DNA from: Streptomyces tendae
GTDB lineage: Bacteria; Actinomycetota; Actinomycetes; Streptomycetales; Streptomycetaceae
Direction of reading: 5' to 3'
DNA length: 64,000 nt
Assembly (NCBI RefSeq): GCF_014650435.1
Contig: NZ_BMUY01000014.1
Span: 124,001 to 188,000, forward strand
Shown: positions 34,994 to 42,959 of the stretch, one piece after another
Layout: every line of letters starts with the position of its first letter
Position numbering within the stretch: the first letter of the stretch is position 1
Translations under genes and position numbers: made by a program
The notes under the pieces: generated by a model
The model's input: only the letters and a program-made list of their open reading frames with translations
What the model was told of the DNA's origin: nothing
Database searches by the model: none

Positions 34994-35167
34994 TCAGACC
35001 TCGAGGACCTGGCGCTTGTTGTAAGTGCCGCAAGACGGGCACGCGATGTGCTGCTGCTTGGGCTCGTGGCAGCGCTCGCACGCAACCAGGGTGGGGACCG
35101 CAGCCTTCCACTGCGACCGGCGGTGGCGCGTGTTGCTGCGCGACATCTTCCGCTTCGGAACAGCCAC
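34994..35167 (-). CDS. rpmF: 50S ribosomal protein L32 (zinc-ribbon form)
   Basis: A 57-residue L32, MAVPKRKMSRSNTRHRRSQW onward. It has two CxxC pairs (CERC, CPSC), so it is the zinc-binding version. The GTG start is two bases after the DUF177 stop, with the SD inside that gene. The DUF177-rpmF pairing is nearly universal in bacteria. Confidence 0.96.
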   Translation of the reverse strand: MAVPKRKMSRSNTRHRRSQWKAAVPTLVACERCHEPKQQHIACPSCGTYNKRQVLEV

Positions 35168-35169
35168 GG

Positions 35170-35823
35170 CTACTTCTCCTGCTTCTCGGCGGCGTCCGCG
35201 GAATCCGACCCGTCGCCGCTCATCTCGTCCTTCTCGCCGTCTCCGAGTGAACCGGCGAGTCCCTGCAATGCCGCCCAACGAATGTCGACGGCGTCGTGGT
35301 GGTGGTCCGGGTCGTCCGACAGGCGCACTCCGCACTCGGAGCACAGACCCTGACAGTCTTCCTGGCACACCGGCTGCATCGGCAGTGCGAGCACCACCGC
35401 GTCGCGCAGCACGGGTTCGAGGCCGATCAGGCCGTCCTCGACGAAGAACCTGTCCTCGTCGTCCTCGGCGTCGTCGCCCGGTTCCGCCACGGGGCGGCCA
35501 CGGTCGTCGGCGTCAGGGTACGAGAACAGCTCCTGGAAGTCCGCTTCGAGCTGCTGCTCCAGCGGCTCCAGACACCTTACGCACTCCCCCCGGGCCCTGG
35601 CACGGGCGGTGCCTGTGACGAGCACCCCTTCCATGACCGACTCGAGCCGGAGATCGAGCTCCACCGGGGCGCCTTCCGGCACTCCGATGACTCCCTGGAG
35701 ACCGAAGTCCTTGGGAGCGTCGACCGTGCGGGTCAGGCGCTGGAGCGCACCGGGCCGCCGTCCCAGCTCGTGCGTGTCGAACACGAGGGGGTCGCGGTGG
35801 TCGAGGCGCGCGTTCAGAACCAT
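35170..35823 (-). CDS. YceD/DUF177 family protein
   Basis: A 217-residue DUF177 (YceD) protein, linked to 23S rRNA accumulation in other bacteria and plants. Family features include ARARGECVRCLEPLEQ and DCQGLCSECGVRL, whose four Cys suggest a metal site, and an acidic middle and tail. The ATG is preceded by GCAGGA. It is the first gene of the DUF177-rpmF-rnc operon, with a promoter candidate at 35913-35942. Confidence 0.9.
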   Translation of the reverse strand: MVLNARLDHRDPLVFDTHELGRRPGALQRLTRTVDAPKDFGLQGVIGVPEGAPVELDLRLESVMEGVLVTGTARARARGECVRCLEPLEQQLEADFQELFSYPDADDRGRPVAEPGDDAEDDEDRFFVEDGLIGLEPVLRDAVVLALPMQPVCQEDCQGLCSECGVRLSDDPDHHHDAVDIRWAALQGLAGSLGDGEKDEMSGDGSDSADAAEKQEK

Positions 35824-35852
35824 TCCTGCTTTCGGTCTTCGTGGGTGGAGGG

Positions 35853-35942
35853 CGCTGCCCTTCGGTGTTCCCGGGCAGCGGCGATCGCGGACGTACGCGC
35901 GACCGAAGAGCCAGGATACTGGACCATTCGCTCTCGGCCCAA
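35853..35942 (-). promoter_or_regulatory. Promoter of the DUF177-rpmF-rnc operon, with leader hairpin
   Basis: Minus strand: -35 TTGGGC (35942-35937), 18-bp spacer, -10 TATCCT (35918-35913). Between this and the ATG lies a hairpin, CGCTGCCC/GGGCAGCG (35853-35860 and 35873-35880), in the predicted 5' leader or serving as a terminator for the upstream gene. Confidence 0.5.
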
Positions 35943-35967
35943 TCCGGGCCGACGGGCCCCCTCGTCC

Positions 35968-37098
35968 CTAGAGCCCGCGGCCCTGTTCGTACGCCCGCAG
36001 CTGCTCGGCGCTGATCATGCTGGTGTCGAAGAGGCTGGTCTCGTCGAGCGCCTGCGGCTGGGTCTGCGGGGCGTGCGGGGGCTGCGGCGGCTGCTGGGGC
36101 TGGGCGTAGCCCTGCTGTCCGTCGTACGCCTGCTGGCCGCCGTCGTACTGGTAGGCGTACGGGTCGGCGCCCTGCTGCTGGTAGCCGTACGGGTCCTGTC
36201 CGCTGCCGTAGGTCTGCTGGTAGGCCGCGTACGGGTCCGGCTGCTGCTGCGCCGCGTAGCCGTACGCCGGTTCCTGGGCCGGCATCTGAGGCACGGCCTG
36301 CGCCGCCTGGGCCGCGACGGGCTCCGGCTCGCCGTACTGGGGCTGCGGCTGCCTGGGCTGGTCGGCGGCGGGGGCGGCGTCGGAGAGGCCCGCGAGGTCG
36401 GCGAGGTAGTCGGCGTCGCTGGAGTGCTGGACGGTGGACATGTCGTCGGCGAGGGCACCGAGGTCGTCGGTGGCGATCCGGCCGTGCAGCTTCTGGCGAC
36501 CGCGGCCGACCGCGTCCAGGGTCTTGGCCAGCACGGCCTCGAAGGCTCCGAGCTTGGTGTCGACGTAGGTGTCGGCGTCGCGGCGCAGGGTCTCCGGGTC
36601 GTGGCTGCGCTCGGGGGCGTCCTCGTCCTCGTAGCCGTTCTCGTCGAGGCCGGGTCCGGTGCCGAGGAGCTTCTCGCGGCCCCGGCCGACGGAGCCGAGG
36701 GTCTTGGTGAGGACGACCTCGAAGTTGGCGAGCTTGGAGTCGACGTAGTCGTCGGCCTCGGCGCGGACCTCCTCGGCCTCCTGGCGGGCCTCGGCGAGGA
36801 TCCGGTCGGCCTCGGCCTGGGAGCGGCGGGCGACCTCGGTGCCGGCGATCAGGGAGCCGCGCTCGGCGTGCGCGCTCTCGATGATCCGGTCGGCCTCCTG
36901 GCGGGCCTGCGCGACCATCTGCTCCCGGTCGCCGATCAGCTCCTGCGCCTGGGCGAGGGAACCGGGCAGCTCCGCGCGCAGCTCTTCCAGCATCGAGAGC
37001 AGCTCGGCGCGGTTGACCACGCACGAGGCCGACATGGGCATGGCGCGGGCGCCGGAGACCATCGCGGTGATCTCGTCGAGCTTGTTCTGCACGTCCAC
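35968..37098 (-). CDS. DivIVA-like coiled-coil protein with duplicated module
   Basis: A 376-residue protein annotated in streptomycetes as a DivIVA/cell-division-initiation-like protein. Residues 1-115 are coiled coil (LSMLEELRAELPGSLAQAQELI, QARQEADRIIESAHAER). Two copies of a roughly 30-residue module follow: YVDSKLANFEVVLTKTLGSV and YVDTKLGAFEAVLAKTLDAV, each ending VGRGR-K-L. The last 140 residues are Gln/Tyr/Pro-rich and look disordered. It has no membrane segment. The GTG start has only a weak SD. The cell-pole role is inferred from family name only. Confidence 0.75.
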   Translation of the reverse strand: MDVQNKLDEITAMVSGARAMPMSASCVVNRAELLSMLEELRAELPGSLAQAQELIGDREQMVAQARQEADRIIESAHAERGSLIAGTEVARRSQAEADRILAEARQEAEEVRAEADDYVDSKLANFEVVLTKTLGSVGRGREKLLGTGPGLDENGYEDEDAPERSHDPETLRRDADTYVDTKLGAFEAVLAKTLDAVGRGRQKLHGRIATDDLGALADDMSTVQHSSDADYLADLAGLSDAAPAADQPRQPQPQYGEPEPVAAQAAQAVPQMPAQEPAYGYAAQQQPDPYAAYQQTYGSGQDPYGYQQQGADPYAYQYDGGQQAYDGQQGYAQPQQPPQPPHAPQTQPQALDETSLFDTSMISAEQLRAYEQGRGL

Positions 37099-37231
37099 CG
37101 TGTGCTCGCCACTCTCTACAGCTGTGTTGGAGACGGACGGGACGACTGTACGACCCTGGGGTGTCCCGGGGACACCGGGTGACGGATTGTCAGTCTCCGC
37201 GGCTGGTGGCGCCGGCGGTGCGACGGGGCGG

Positions 37232-37711
37232 TCAGCGGTTCCTCAGGCGTTCCGTGAGGGCTTCGAGGACCAGCGGCGGCACCAGGTGGGCGACGTCGCC
37301 GCCCCAGGTCGCGACCTCCTTGACCAGGGAGGACGACAGGAAGCTGTAGGTGGGGTTGGTGGGGATGAAGAGGGTCTCCACACCGGAGAGGCCGTTGTTC
37401 ATCTGGGCCATCTGGAGCTCGTAGTCGAAGTCGCTGACCGCGCGCAGGCCCTTGACGATGGCCGGGATCTCGCGCTGCTTGCAGAAGTCGACGAGCAGGC
37501 CGTGGAAGGACTCCACGCGGACGTTCCCGTACTCGGCGGTGACCTGGCGGATGAGGTCGATCCGCTCCTCGATCTCGAACAGGCCCTTCTTGGCCTGGTT
37601 GATCATCACCGCGACGTAGACCTCGTCGTAGAGGCTGGAGGCACGGGCGATGATGTCGAGATGTCCGTTGGTGATCGGGTCGAACGACCCGGGACAGACG
37701 GCGCGGCGCAC
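37232..37711 (-). CDS. coaD: Phosphopantetheine adenylyltransferase
   Basis: A 159-residue CoaD, the penultimate step of coenzyme A synthesis. RRAVCPGSFDPITNGHLDII carries the T/HxGH nucleotidyl site, followed by FHGLLVDFC, KGLRAVSDFDYELQMAQMN and PTNPTYSFLSSSLVKEVA. I chose the GTG at 37711 because GAGGGAA lies just upstream and the length is standard. An ATG at 37741 overlapping the rsmD stop (ATGA) would add ten residues and is a credible alternative. Confidence 0.93.
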   Translation of the reverse strand: MRRAVCPGSFDPITNGHLDIIARASSLYDEVYVAVMINQAKKGLFEIEERIDLIRQVTAEYGNVRVESFHGLLVDFCKQREIPAIVKGLRAVSDFDYELQMAQMNNGLSGVETLFIPTNPTYSFLSSSLVKEVATWGGDVAHLVPPLVLEALTERLRNR

Positions 37712-37737
37712 TTGAGTTCCCTCGCTCTCCGGTCCGG

Positions 37738-38325
37738 TCATCGTGCGTCTTCGCACGTAGAGGCGGCGCGACCGTACCAAAACGTTCCCTCGCCGTAGCG
37801 ACGGGACCGGATCGCGTCGAAGCCGTCCGGCCAGCGGAATTCGCCGCCCCTGGTGCTGCGCTCCACGGTGACGAGCGCTTCCGCCCCGAGCCACCCCTCG
37901 GTACGGAGTGTGAGCAGGATCTCCCGAAGATCGTCGTCCGAGACGGCGTAGGGCGGGTCCAGGAAGACGACGTCGTACGGCTCGCCGGGCGCCGGGGTGC
38001 GGATGATCTGTTCCGCTTTGCCCGCCCTGACCTCGGCGCCGAGCAGGCCGAGGGACGTGACGTTGTCCCGGACCGTGCGGGCGGCACGGGCGTCGGCCTC
38101 GACGAGCAGGACGTGCCCCGCGCCGCGCGAGAGCGCCTCCAGGCCGACGGCGCCGGAACCGGCGTAGAGGTCCAGGACCCGCTCGCCGTCCAGCGGGCCG
38201 CCGAGCAGGGACTGCCAGGTGGAGAACAGGCCCTCGCGCGCGCGGTCCGACGTGGGGCGGGTACCGGTCCCCGGCGGGACGGCCAGGCGACGTCCGCCGG
38301 CCTTGCCGGCGATCACGCGGGTCAT
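37738..38325 (-). CDS. rsmD: 16S rRNA (guanine-966-N2)-methyltransferase
   Basis: A 195-residue RsmD. It starts MTRVIAGKAGGRRLAVPPG, then RPTSDRAREGLFSTW, motif I LDLYAGSGAVGLEALSRGA and the catalytic DPPY in VVFLDPPYAV. It methylates G966 of 16S rRNA. It lies directly upstream of coaD, a common bacterial pairing, and 55 bp after recG. Confidence 0.94.
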   Translation of the reverse strand: MTRVIAGKAGGRRLAVPPGTGTRPTSDRAREGLFSTWQSLLGGPLDGERVLDLYAGSGAVGLEALSRGAGHVLLVEADARAARTVRDNVTSLGLLGAEVRAGKAEQIIRTPAPGEPYDVVFLDPPYAVSDDDLREILLTLRTEGWLGAEALVTVERSTRGGEFRWPDGFDAIRSRRYGEGTFWYGRAASTCEDAR

Positions 38326-38380
38326 TTCTGGGTCCTTGTCGGTGTGCTCGGATGGACGGACGGTGTCCGCTGCCAGTCTC

Positions 38381-40600
38381 TCAGCCCTTCTCCAGGTACT
38401 GCTCCCGCTCCTCGTCCAGCAGCGCCTCCAGGGCCGTGCGCAGGCCGGGCAGGCCGGTCAGCTCCGGATCGGCGGCGACGACGGCGGCCGCCTCCTGCCG
38501 CGCCTCGGCGATGATCTCCTCGTCCTCGATGACGGCGAGGACGCGCAGGGAGGTGCGGGCGCCGGACTGGGCCTGGCCGAGGACGTCCCCCTCGCGGCGC
38601 TGTTCCAGGTCGATGCGGGAGAGCTCGAAGCCGTCGCGGGTGCTCGCGACGGCGTTCAGCCGCTGGCGGGCCGCGCTCGCCTCCGGCATCTCGCTGACCA
38701 GGAGGCACAGGCCGGGAGCGGAACCCCGCCCGACCCGGCCGCGCAGCTGGTGCAGCTGGGAGACGCCGAAGCGGTCGGCGTCCATGATCACCATCGCGGT
38801 GGCGTTGGGGACGTTCACACCGACCTCGATGACGGTGGTGGCGACCAGGACGTCGGTCTCCCCGGCGGCGAAGCGGCGCATGACCGCGTCCTTGTCGTCG
38901 GGCTGCATACGGCCGTGCAGCACCTCCACCTTGAGCCCCTGGAGCGGGCCCTTGGCGAGGCTCTCGGCGACGTCGAGGACGGCGAGCGGGGGGCGTTTGT
39001 CGGCGTCGCCCTCCGGGGGCTGCTTGGACTGCTTGGCGCCCTTCTTCGGGTCGTCGTCCTCGTCGCCGATGCGGGGGCAGACGACGTACGCCTGGTGGCC
39101 GCCCGAGACCTCCTCGCGGACCCGCTCCCAGGCCCGGGCGAGGAAGTGCGGCTTGTCGGCGGCCGGGACGACGTGGCTGGCGATCGGGGACCTGCCTGCC
39201 GGGAGCTGGTCGAGGACGGAGGTCTCCAGGTCGCCGAAGACGGTCATCGCGACGGTGCGCGGGATGGGCGTGGCGGTCATGACGAGCAGGTGCGGGGGCT
39301 GTTTGCCCTTGCCGCGCAGGGCGTCGCGCTGCTCGACGCCGAAGCGGTGCTGCTCGTCGACGACGACCAAACCGAGGTCGTGGAACTGGACCTTGTCCTC
39401 GATCAGCGCGTGGGTGCCGATGACGATGCCCGCCTCGCCGGTGGCCAGGTCGAGCAGGGCGTGCCGGCGGGCGGCGGCGCCCATGGAGCCGGTGAGCAGC
39501 ACCACCTTGGTGGCGTGCTCGGCGCCGCCCAGCATGCCACCCTCGGCCAGCTCGCCCATCATCTCGACGACCGACCGGTGGTGCTGCTGGGCGAGCACCT
39601 CGGTGGGCGCCAGCATCACGGCCTGCCCGCCCGAGTCGACGACCGCGAGCATGGCGCGCAGGGCGACGAGGGTCTTGCCGCTGCCCACCTCGCCCTGGAG
39701 CAGCCGGTGCATCGGGTGGTCGGTGGCGAGGTCGTCGAAGATCTCGCGGGAGACCTTCTGCTGGCCGTCGGTGAGGGTGAACGGGAGACGGTCGTCGAAG
39801 GCGGTGAGCAGGCCGTCAGGGCCGGGCTTCCTGGGGACGGCGGGGAGTTGGGTCTCGGCGTGGCGGCGGCGGGCCAGGGCGATCTGGAGGACGAATGCCT
39901 CGTCCCACTTCAGCCGGGCGCGGGCGTCCTCGATGTCGGCCTTGGTGTGCGGGCGGTGGATCTTGAGGAGGGCCTCGGGCAGGGAGACCAGGCCCCGGCC
40001 CTCGCGCAGGGACTCGGGGAGCGGGTCCACGGCCTCCTGGGCGCTGGGCAGCACCGTCTGGATCGCCTTGGCGAGCTTCCAGGACTCCAGCTTGGCGGTG
40101 GCCGGGTAGAGGGGGATGAGAGCGCCCGCCCAGGACTCGACGGTCTCCTCGCCCTCGGTGTCGCCGCGCAGCAACTCGTACGCCGGATGTGCCAGTTGCA
40201 GTCGGCGGTTGAAGACGGAGACCTTGCCGGCGAACATCGCGCGGGTGCCCGGCAGGAGTTCCTTGTGGGGCTTGTGCACGCCGTTGCCGAAGAAGACCAG
40301 TTGGAGGCGGCCGCTGCCGTCGGTGATGGTCACTTCGAGGCGCTGCCCCTTGCCGCGCGGGGCCTTCGAGGAGGCGAAGGTGTGCAGCCGGGCGTCGGCG
40401 ACCTGCGCGACCACGGTGACGTGCTCGTCCATGGGCAGGTCGGCGAGGTGGGTGAGCTGACCGCGCTCCTCGTATCTCCTCGGGTAGTGGTGGAGGAGGT
40501 CGCCGACGGTGTGCAGGCCGAGGTGCTCGGCCATCACCTTCGCGGTGGCGGGGCCGAGCACCTTCTTCAGGGGTTCTTGCAGTGCGGGCACGAGATCCAT
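38381..40600 (-). CDS. recG: ATP-dependent DNA helicase RecG
   Basis: A 739-residue superfamily 2 helicase that remodels stalled forks and Holliday junctions. The N-terminal wedge/OB region is followed by Walker A GEVGSGKTLVALR, the DEQH box VVVDEQHRFGVEQR, TATPIPRT, and the C-terminal helicase motifs ATTVIEVGVNVPNA and QLHQLRGRVGRG. A Lys/Asp-rich insertion (DEDDDPKKGAKQSKQPPEGD) sits in the C-terminal lobe. The ATG at 40600 matches the family start; the SD is weak. Confidence 0.95.
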   Translation of the reverse strand: MDLVPALQEPLKKVLGPATAKVMAEHLGLHTVGDLLHHYPRRYEERGQLTHLADLPMDEHVTVVAQVADARLHTFASSKAPRGKGQRLEVTITDGSGRLQLVFFGNGVHKPHKELLPGTRAMFAGKVSVFNRRLQLAHPAYELLRGDTEGEETVESWAGALIPLYPATAKLESWKLAKAIQTVLPSAQEAVDPLPESLREGRGLVSLPEALLKIHRPHTKADIEDARARLKWDEAFVLQIALARRRHAETQLPAVPRKPGPDGLLTAFDDRLPFTLTDGQQKVSREIFDDLATDHPMHRLLQGEVGSGKTLVALRAMLAVVDSGGQAVMLAPTEVLAQQHHRSVVEMMGELAEGGMLGGAEHATKVVLLTGSMGAAARRHALLDLATGEAGIVIGTHALIEDKVQFHDLGLVVVDEQHRFGVEQRDALRGKGKQPPHLLVMTATPIPRTVAMTVFGDLETSVLDQLPAGRSPIASHVVPAADKPHFLARAWERVREEVSGGHQAYVVCPRIGDEDDDPKKGAKQSKQPPEGDADKRPPLAVLDVAESLAKGPLQGLKVEVLHGRMQPDDKDAVMRRFAAGETDVLVATTVIEVGVNVPNATAMVIMDADRFGVSQLHQLRGRVGRGSAPGLCLLVSEMPEASAARQRLNAVASTRDGFELSRIDLEQRREGDVLGQAQSGARTSLRVLAVIEDEEIIAEARQEAAAVVAADPELTGLPGLRTALEALLDEEREQYLEKG

Positions 40601-40661
40601 TGCACACCACGCCACTGACAACGGCCCAGGGGAGCGCCGTACCGGCCGCGTACTCCCGCGC

Positions 40662-42359
40662 CTACTCCACGCCGACCAGCAGCAGGGCGCCCTGCCGGCC
40701 GCCCCGGTAGACGACCGTGTCCACGGCCAGGTATGCCTCCCGGACGCGGGCCTCCAGGTGGTCGGCGACGCTCTCGGGCGCCTCGTCGCCGAGGACGAGG
40801 GTGACCAGCTCGCCGCCGGCCGACAGCATGCGGTCCAGGACGGTCGCGGCGACCTGGGAGACGTCGGCGCCGATGACGGCCACGTCGCCGTCGATGAGGC
40901 CGAGCACGTCGCCGGCCTGGCAGATGCCGGCCGTGGTCCAGGACTGGCGTTCGGCGACGGTGACCTCGGCGTGCCGGGTGGCGCCGGCCGCCGAGGTCAT
41001 CGCCACCACGTCCTCGTCGAAGCGGCGCTCGGACTCGTGCACGGCGAGCGCGGCGATGCCCTGGACCGCGGAGCGGGTCGGGATGAGGGCGACGCGGATG
41101 CCCTCGGTGCGGGCCTGTTCGGCCGCCGCGGCGGCGGTGTGGCGCAGCTCGGCGTCGTTGGGCAGCAGCACCACCTCGCGCGCGTGCGCCCGCCGGACGG
41201 CCTGGACCAGTTCGCCGCTGGCGGGCGGCTCCCCGGGGCGCGCGAGCAGGATGGTCGCGCCGGCCTCGGTGTAGAGCGCCGCCAGCCCCTCCCCCGGTAC
41301 GACGGCCACCACGGCGCGCTGGGCCCGCTCCCGGGGCGGGCGTTCGGCCTTGGTGGTGTGCGCGTCGCCGTGCCCGAAGTGGGTGATGCGGATCCGGTAC
41401 GGCCGCCCGGCCTCGACCCCGGCCTCCACGGCGGCGCCCGCGTCGTCGACGTGCACGTGGACGTTCCACAGCCCGTCGCCGCCGACCACGACGAGCGAGT
41501 CCCCGAGGGCGTCGAGCCGCTGCCGCAGTCGGGCCACGGCCGCGTCCTCGGCCTCCAGGAGGTAGATCACCTCGAAGGCGGGTCCGTTCTCGTCGCCCTC
41601 CTCCGCGGCGCACCGCCCCTCCACGGCACGCTCCACGCGCGCGTGGGACGCCGCGACCGGACCCGGCGCCCGGCCCGTGAACGTCTCCACCAGGGCCGCG
41701 AGGACCGTCACCAGGCCGTGCCCGCCCGCGTCGACCACTCCGGCGCGCTCCAGGGCGGCCAGTTGGCCCGGGGTGGCGGCGAGCGCCGCGCGGGCGCCCT
41801 CGTAAGCGGCGCGCGCCACCTCGGCACAGTCGCCCCCGGCGCCCTCGGCCGCCTCCGCGGCGGCCGAGGCGACGGTCAGGACGGTGCCCTCGACCGGGTG
41901 GGCCACGGCCTGCCGGGCGGACGCGGCCGCGTGCCGCAGGGCCCGTTGCAGTCCGTGGCCTGCGGTGTGGTCGTTGTCACTCCGCGCGGCGAGCACCTGG
42001 GCCATGCCGCGCAGCAGCTGGGCGAGGATCGTGCCGGAGTTGCCCCGCGCGCCGATCAGCGCGCCGTGCGCCATGGCACCCACGGCGTCCGCCAGCGAGG
42101 GCCCGCCGGCCCCGTCCCGGGGGGCCTCGCTCCCGTCCCGGGGCGCCTCGTCCACCTCGTGCGCCGCGAAGACGGCCTCCACGGCGGCGACGGCCGACTC
42201 GACGGTCAGGTAGAGGTTCGTGCCCGTGTCCCCGTCGGCGACGGGATAGACGTTGATCGCGTCGATCTCCTCGCGCGCCCGGCCCAGCGCGGCGAGCGAC
42301 AGACCGCACCAGGTACGCACCGCCAGAGCGTCGAAGAACCTCTGCGGCACCTGCGCCAC
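40662..42359 (-). CDS. DAK2/DhaL-domain kinase-like protein (FakA type)
   Basis: A 565-residue protein. The N-terminal DAK2 (DhaL) domain has INVYPVADGDTGTNLYLTV and ALIGARGNSGTILAQLLRG, the Mg-ADP-binding Asp cluster and loop. A C-terminal DegV/DAK phosphatase-like half follows (VVVGGDGLWNVHVHVDDAG). This is the architecture of FakA, the fatty acid kinase that works with FakB in Firmicutes; a fatty-acid role here is inferred. I chose the GTG at 42359, with GGAGG five bases upstream. It is next to recG as in many Gram-positives and divergent from rpmB. Confidence 0.85.
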   Translation of the reverse strand: MAQVPQRFFDALAVRTWCGLSLAALGRAREEIDAINVYPVADGDTGTNLYLTVESAVAAVEAVFAAHEVDEAPRDGSEAPRDGAGGPSLADAVGAMAHGALIGARGNSGTILAQLLRGMAQVLAARSDNDHTAGHGLQRALRHAAASARQAVAHPVEGTVLTVASAAAEAAEGAGGDCAEVARAAYEGARAALAATPGQLAALERAGVVDAGGHGLVTVLAALVETFTGRAPGPVAASHARVERAVEGRCAAEEGDENGPAFEVIYLLEAEDAAVARLRQRLDALGDSLVVVGGDGLWNVHVHVDDAGAAVEAGVEAGRPYRIRITHFGHGDAHTTKAERPPRERAQRAVVAVVPGEGLAALYTEAGATILLARPGEPPASGELVQAVRRAHAREVVLLPNDAELRHTAAAAAEQARTEGIRVALIPTRSAVQGIAALAVHESERRFDEDVVAMTSAAGATRHAEVTVAERQSWTTAGICQAGDVLGLIDGDVAVIGADVSQVAATVLDRMLSAGGELVTLVLGDEAPESVADHLEARVREAYLAVDTVVYRGGRQGALLLVGVE

Positions 42360-42470
42360 CTGCGCCTCCCTGAGCTGCGGACGTGGCAGGCAGCGTAGAC
42401 CTTGGGGCCCCGGCCCACGGGACGAGGGCCGGGACGGGCCGCTGAGCTGCCGTGGTAGTTTCGTTGTACG

Positions 42471-42592
42471 GGAGCAGCCGTTGTATGCTGCTCCGGTTGC
42501 CCGATCCCGATCGGGCCATCCCCCTGGCACCGCCACTCAGATCCCGGCCCGTTCGCGAGTCCGAGAGCTTGATCCCGGCATGCCGGGATCAA
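42471..42592 (+). promoter_or_regulatory. rpmB leader: 24-bp perfect palindrome and a second hairpin
   Basis: The sequence 42569-42592 is a perfect 24-bp palindrome (half-site TTGATCCCGGCA), 33 bp before the rpmB GTG. Upstream, GGAGCAGC (42471-42478) and GCTGCTCC (42487-42494) form an 8-bp hairpin, with TATGCT (42484-42489), a possible -10, overlapping it, and CCCGAT/ATCGGG pairs nearby (42500-42515). The palindrome could be a DNA operator or an RNA attenuator for L28. Confidence 0.55.
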
Positions 42593-42625
42593 CCGTAAGT
42601 GCATCTGAAGTCTTTGGAGTGACCC

Positions 42626-42811
42626 GTGGCTGCCAACTGCGACGTCTGCGGCAAGGGGCCGGGCTTCGGCAACAACATCTCGCACTCGCACCGCCGTACG
42701 TCCCGTCGCTGGAACCCGAACATCCAGCGTGTGCGTACCGTGGTGGGCGGGACGCCGAAGCGCGTGAACGCTTGCACCTCGTGCATCAAGGCCGGCAAGG
42801 TCTCGCGCTGA
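42626..42811 (+). CDS. rpmB: 50S ribosomal protein L28 (zinc form)
   Basis: A 61-residue L28 with both CxxC pairs (CDVC, CTSC), so it is the zinc-binding paralogue. GPGFGNNISHSHRRTSRRWN is family-typical. GTG start with TTTGGAG upstream. It is a single-gene transcript ended by a canonical terminator, and divergent from the DAK2 gene. Confidence 0.96.
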   Translation: MAANCDVCGKGPGFGNNISHSHRRTSRRWNPNIQRVRTVVGGTPKRVNACTSCIKAGKVSR

Positions 42812-42854
42812 CGCATCAGCTGAGCGCGCGGCCACTGCCTGGTCCGCTGCACGG

Positions 42855-42885
42855 AGCCGGTCCACCTCGTGTGGGCCGGCTTTTT
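42855..42885 (+). terminator. Rho-independent terminator of rpmB
   Basis: AGCCGGTCCAC (42855-42865) pairs with GTGGGCCGGCT (42871-42881), with one G-U pair and loop CTCGT, followed by TTTTT (42881-42885). It separates rpmB from the SARP-type gene. Confidence 0.85.
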
Positions 42886-42959
42886 GCCGTGCCCGGATTC
42901 CCCGCCCCGCGGCCCCTCGCCGCCGTGCCGCACGTACCCGCCGTGCCAGAATCCCCGGA

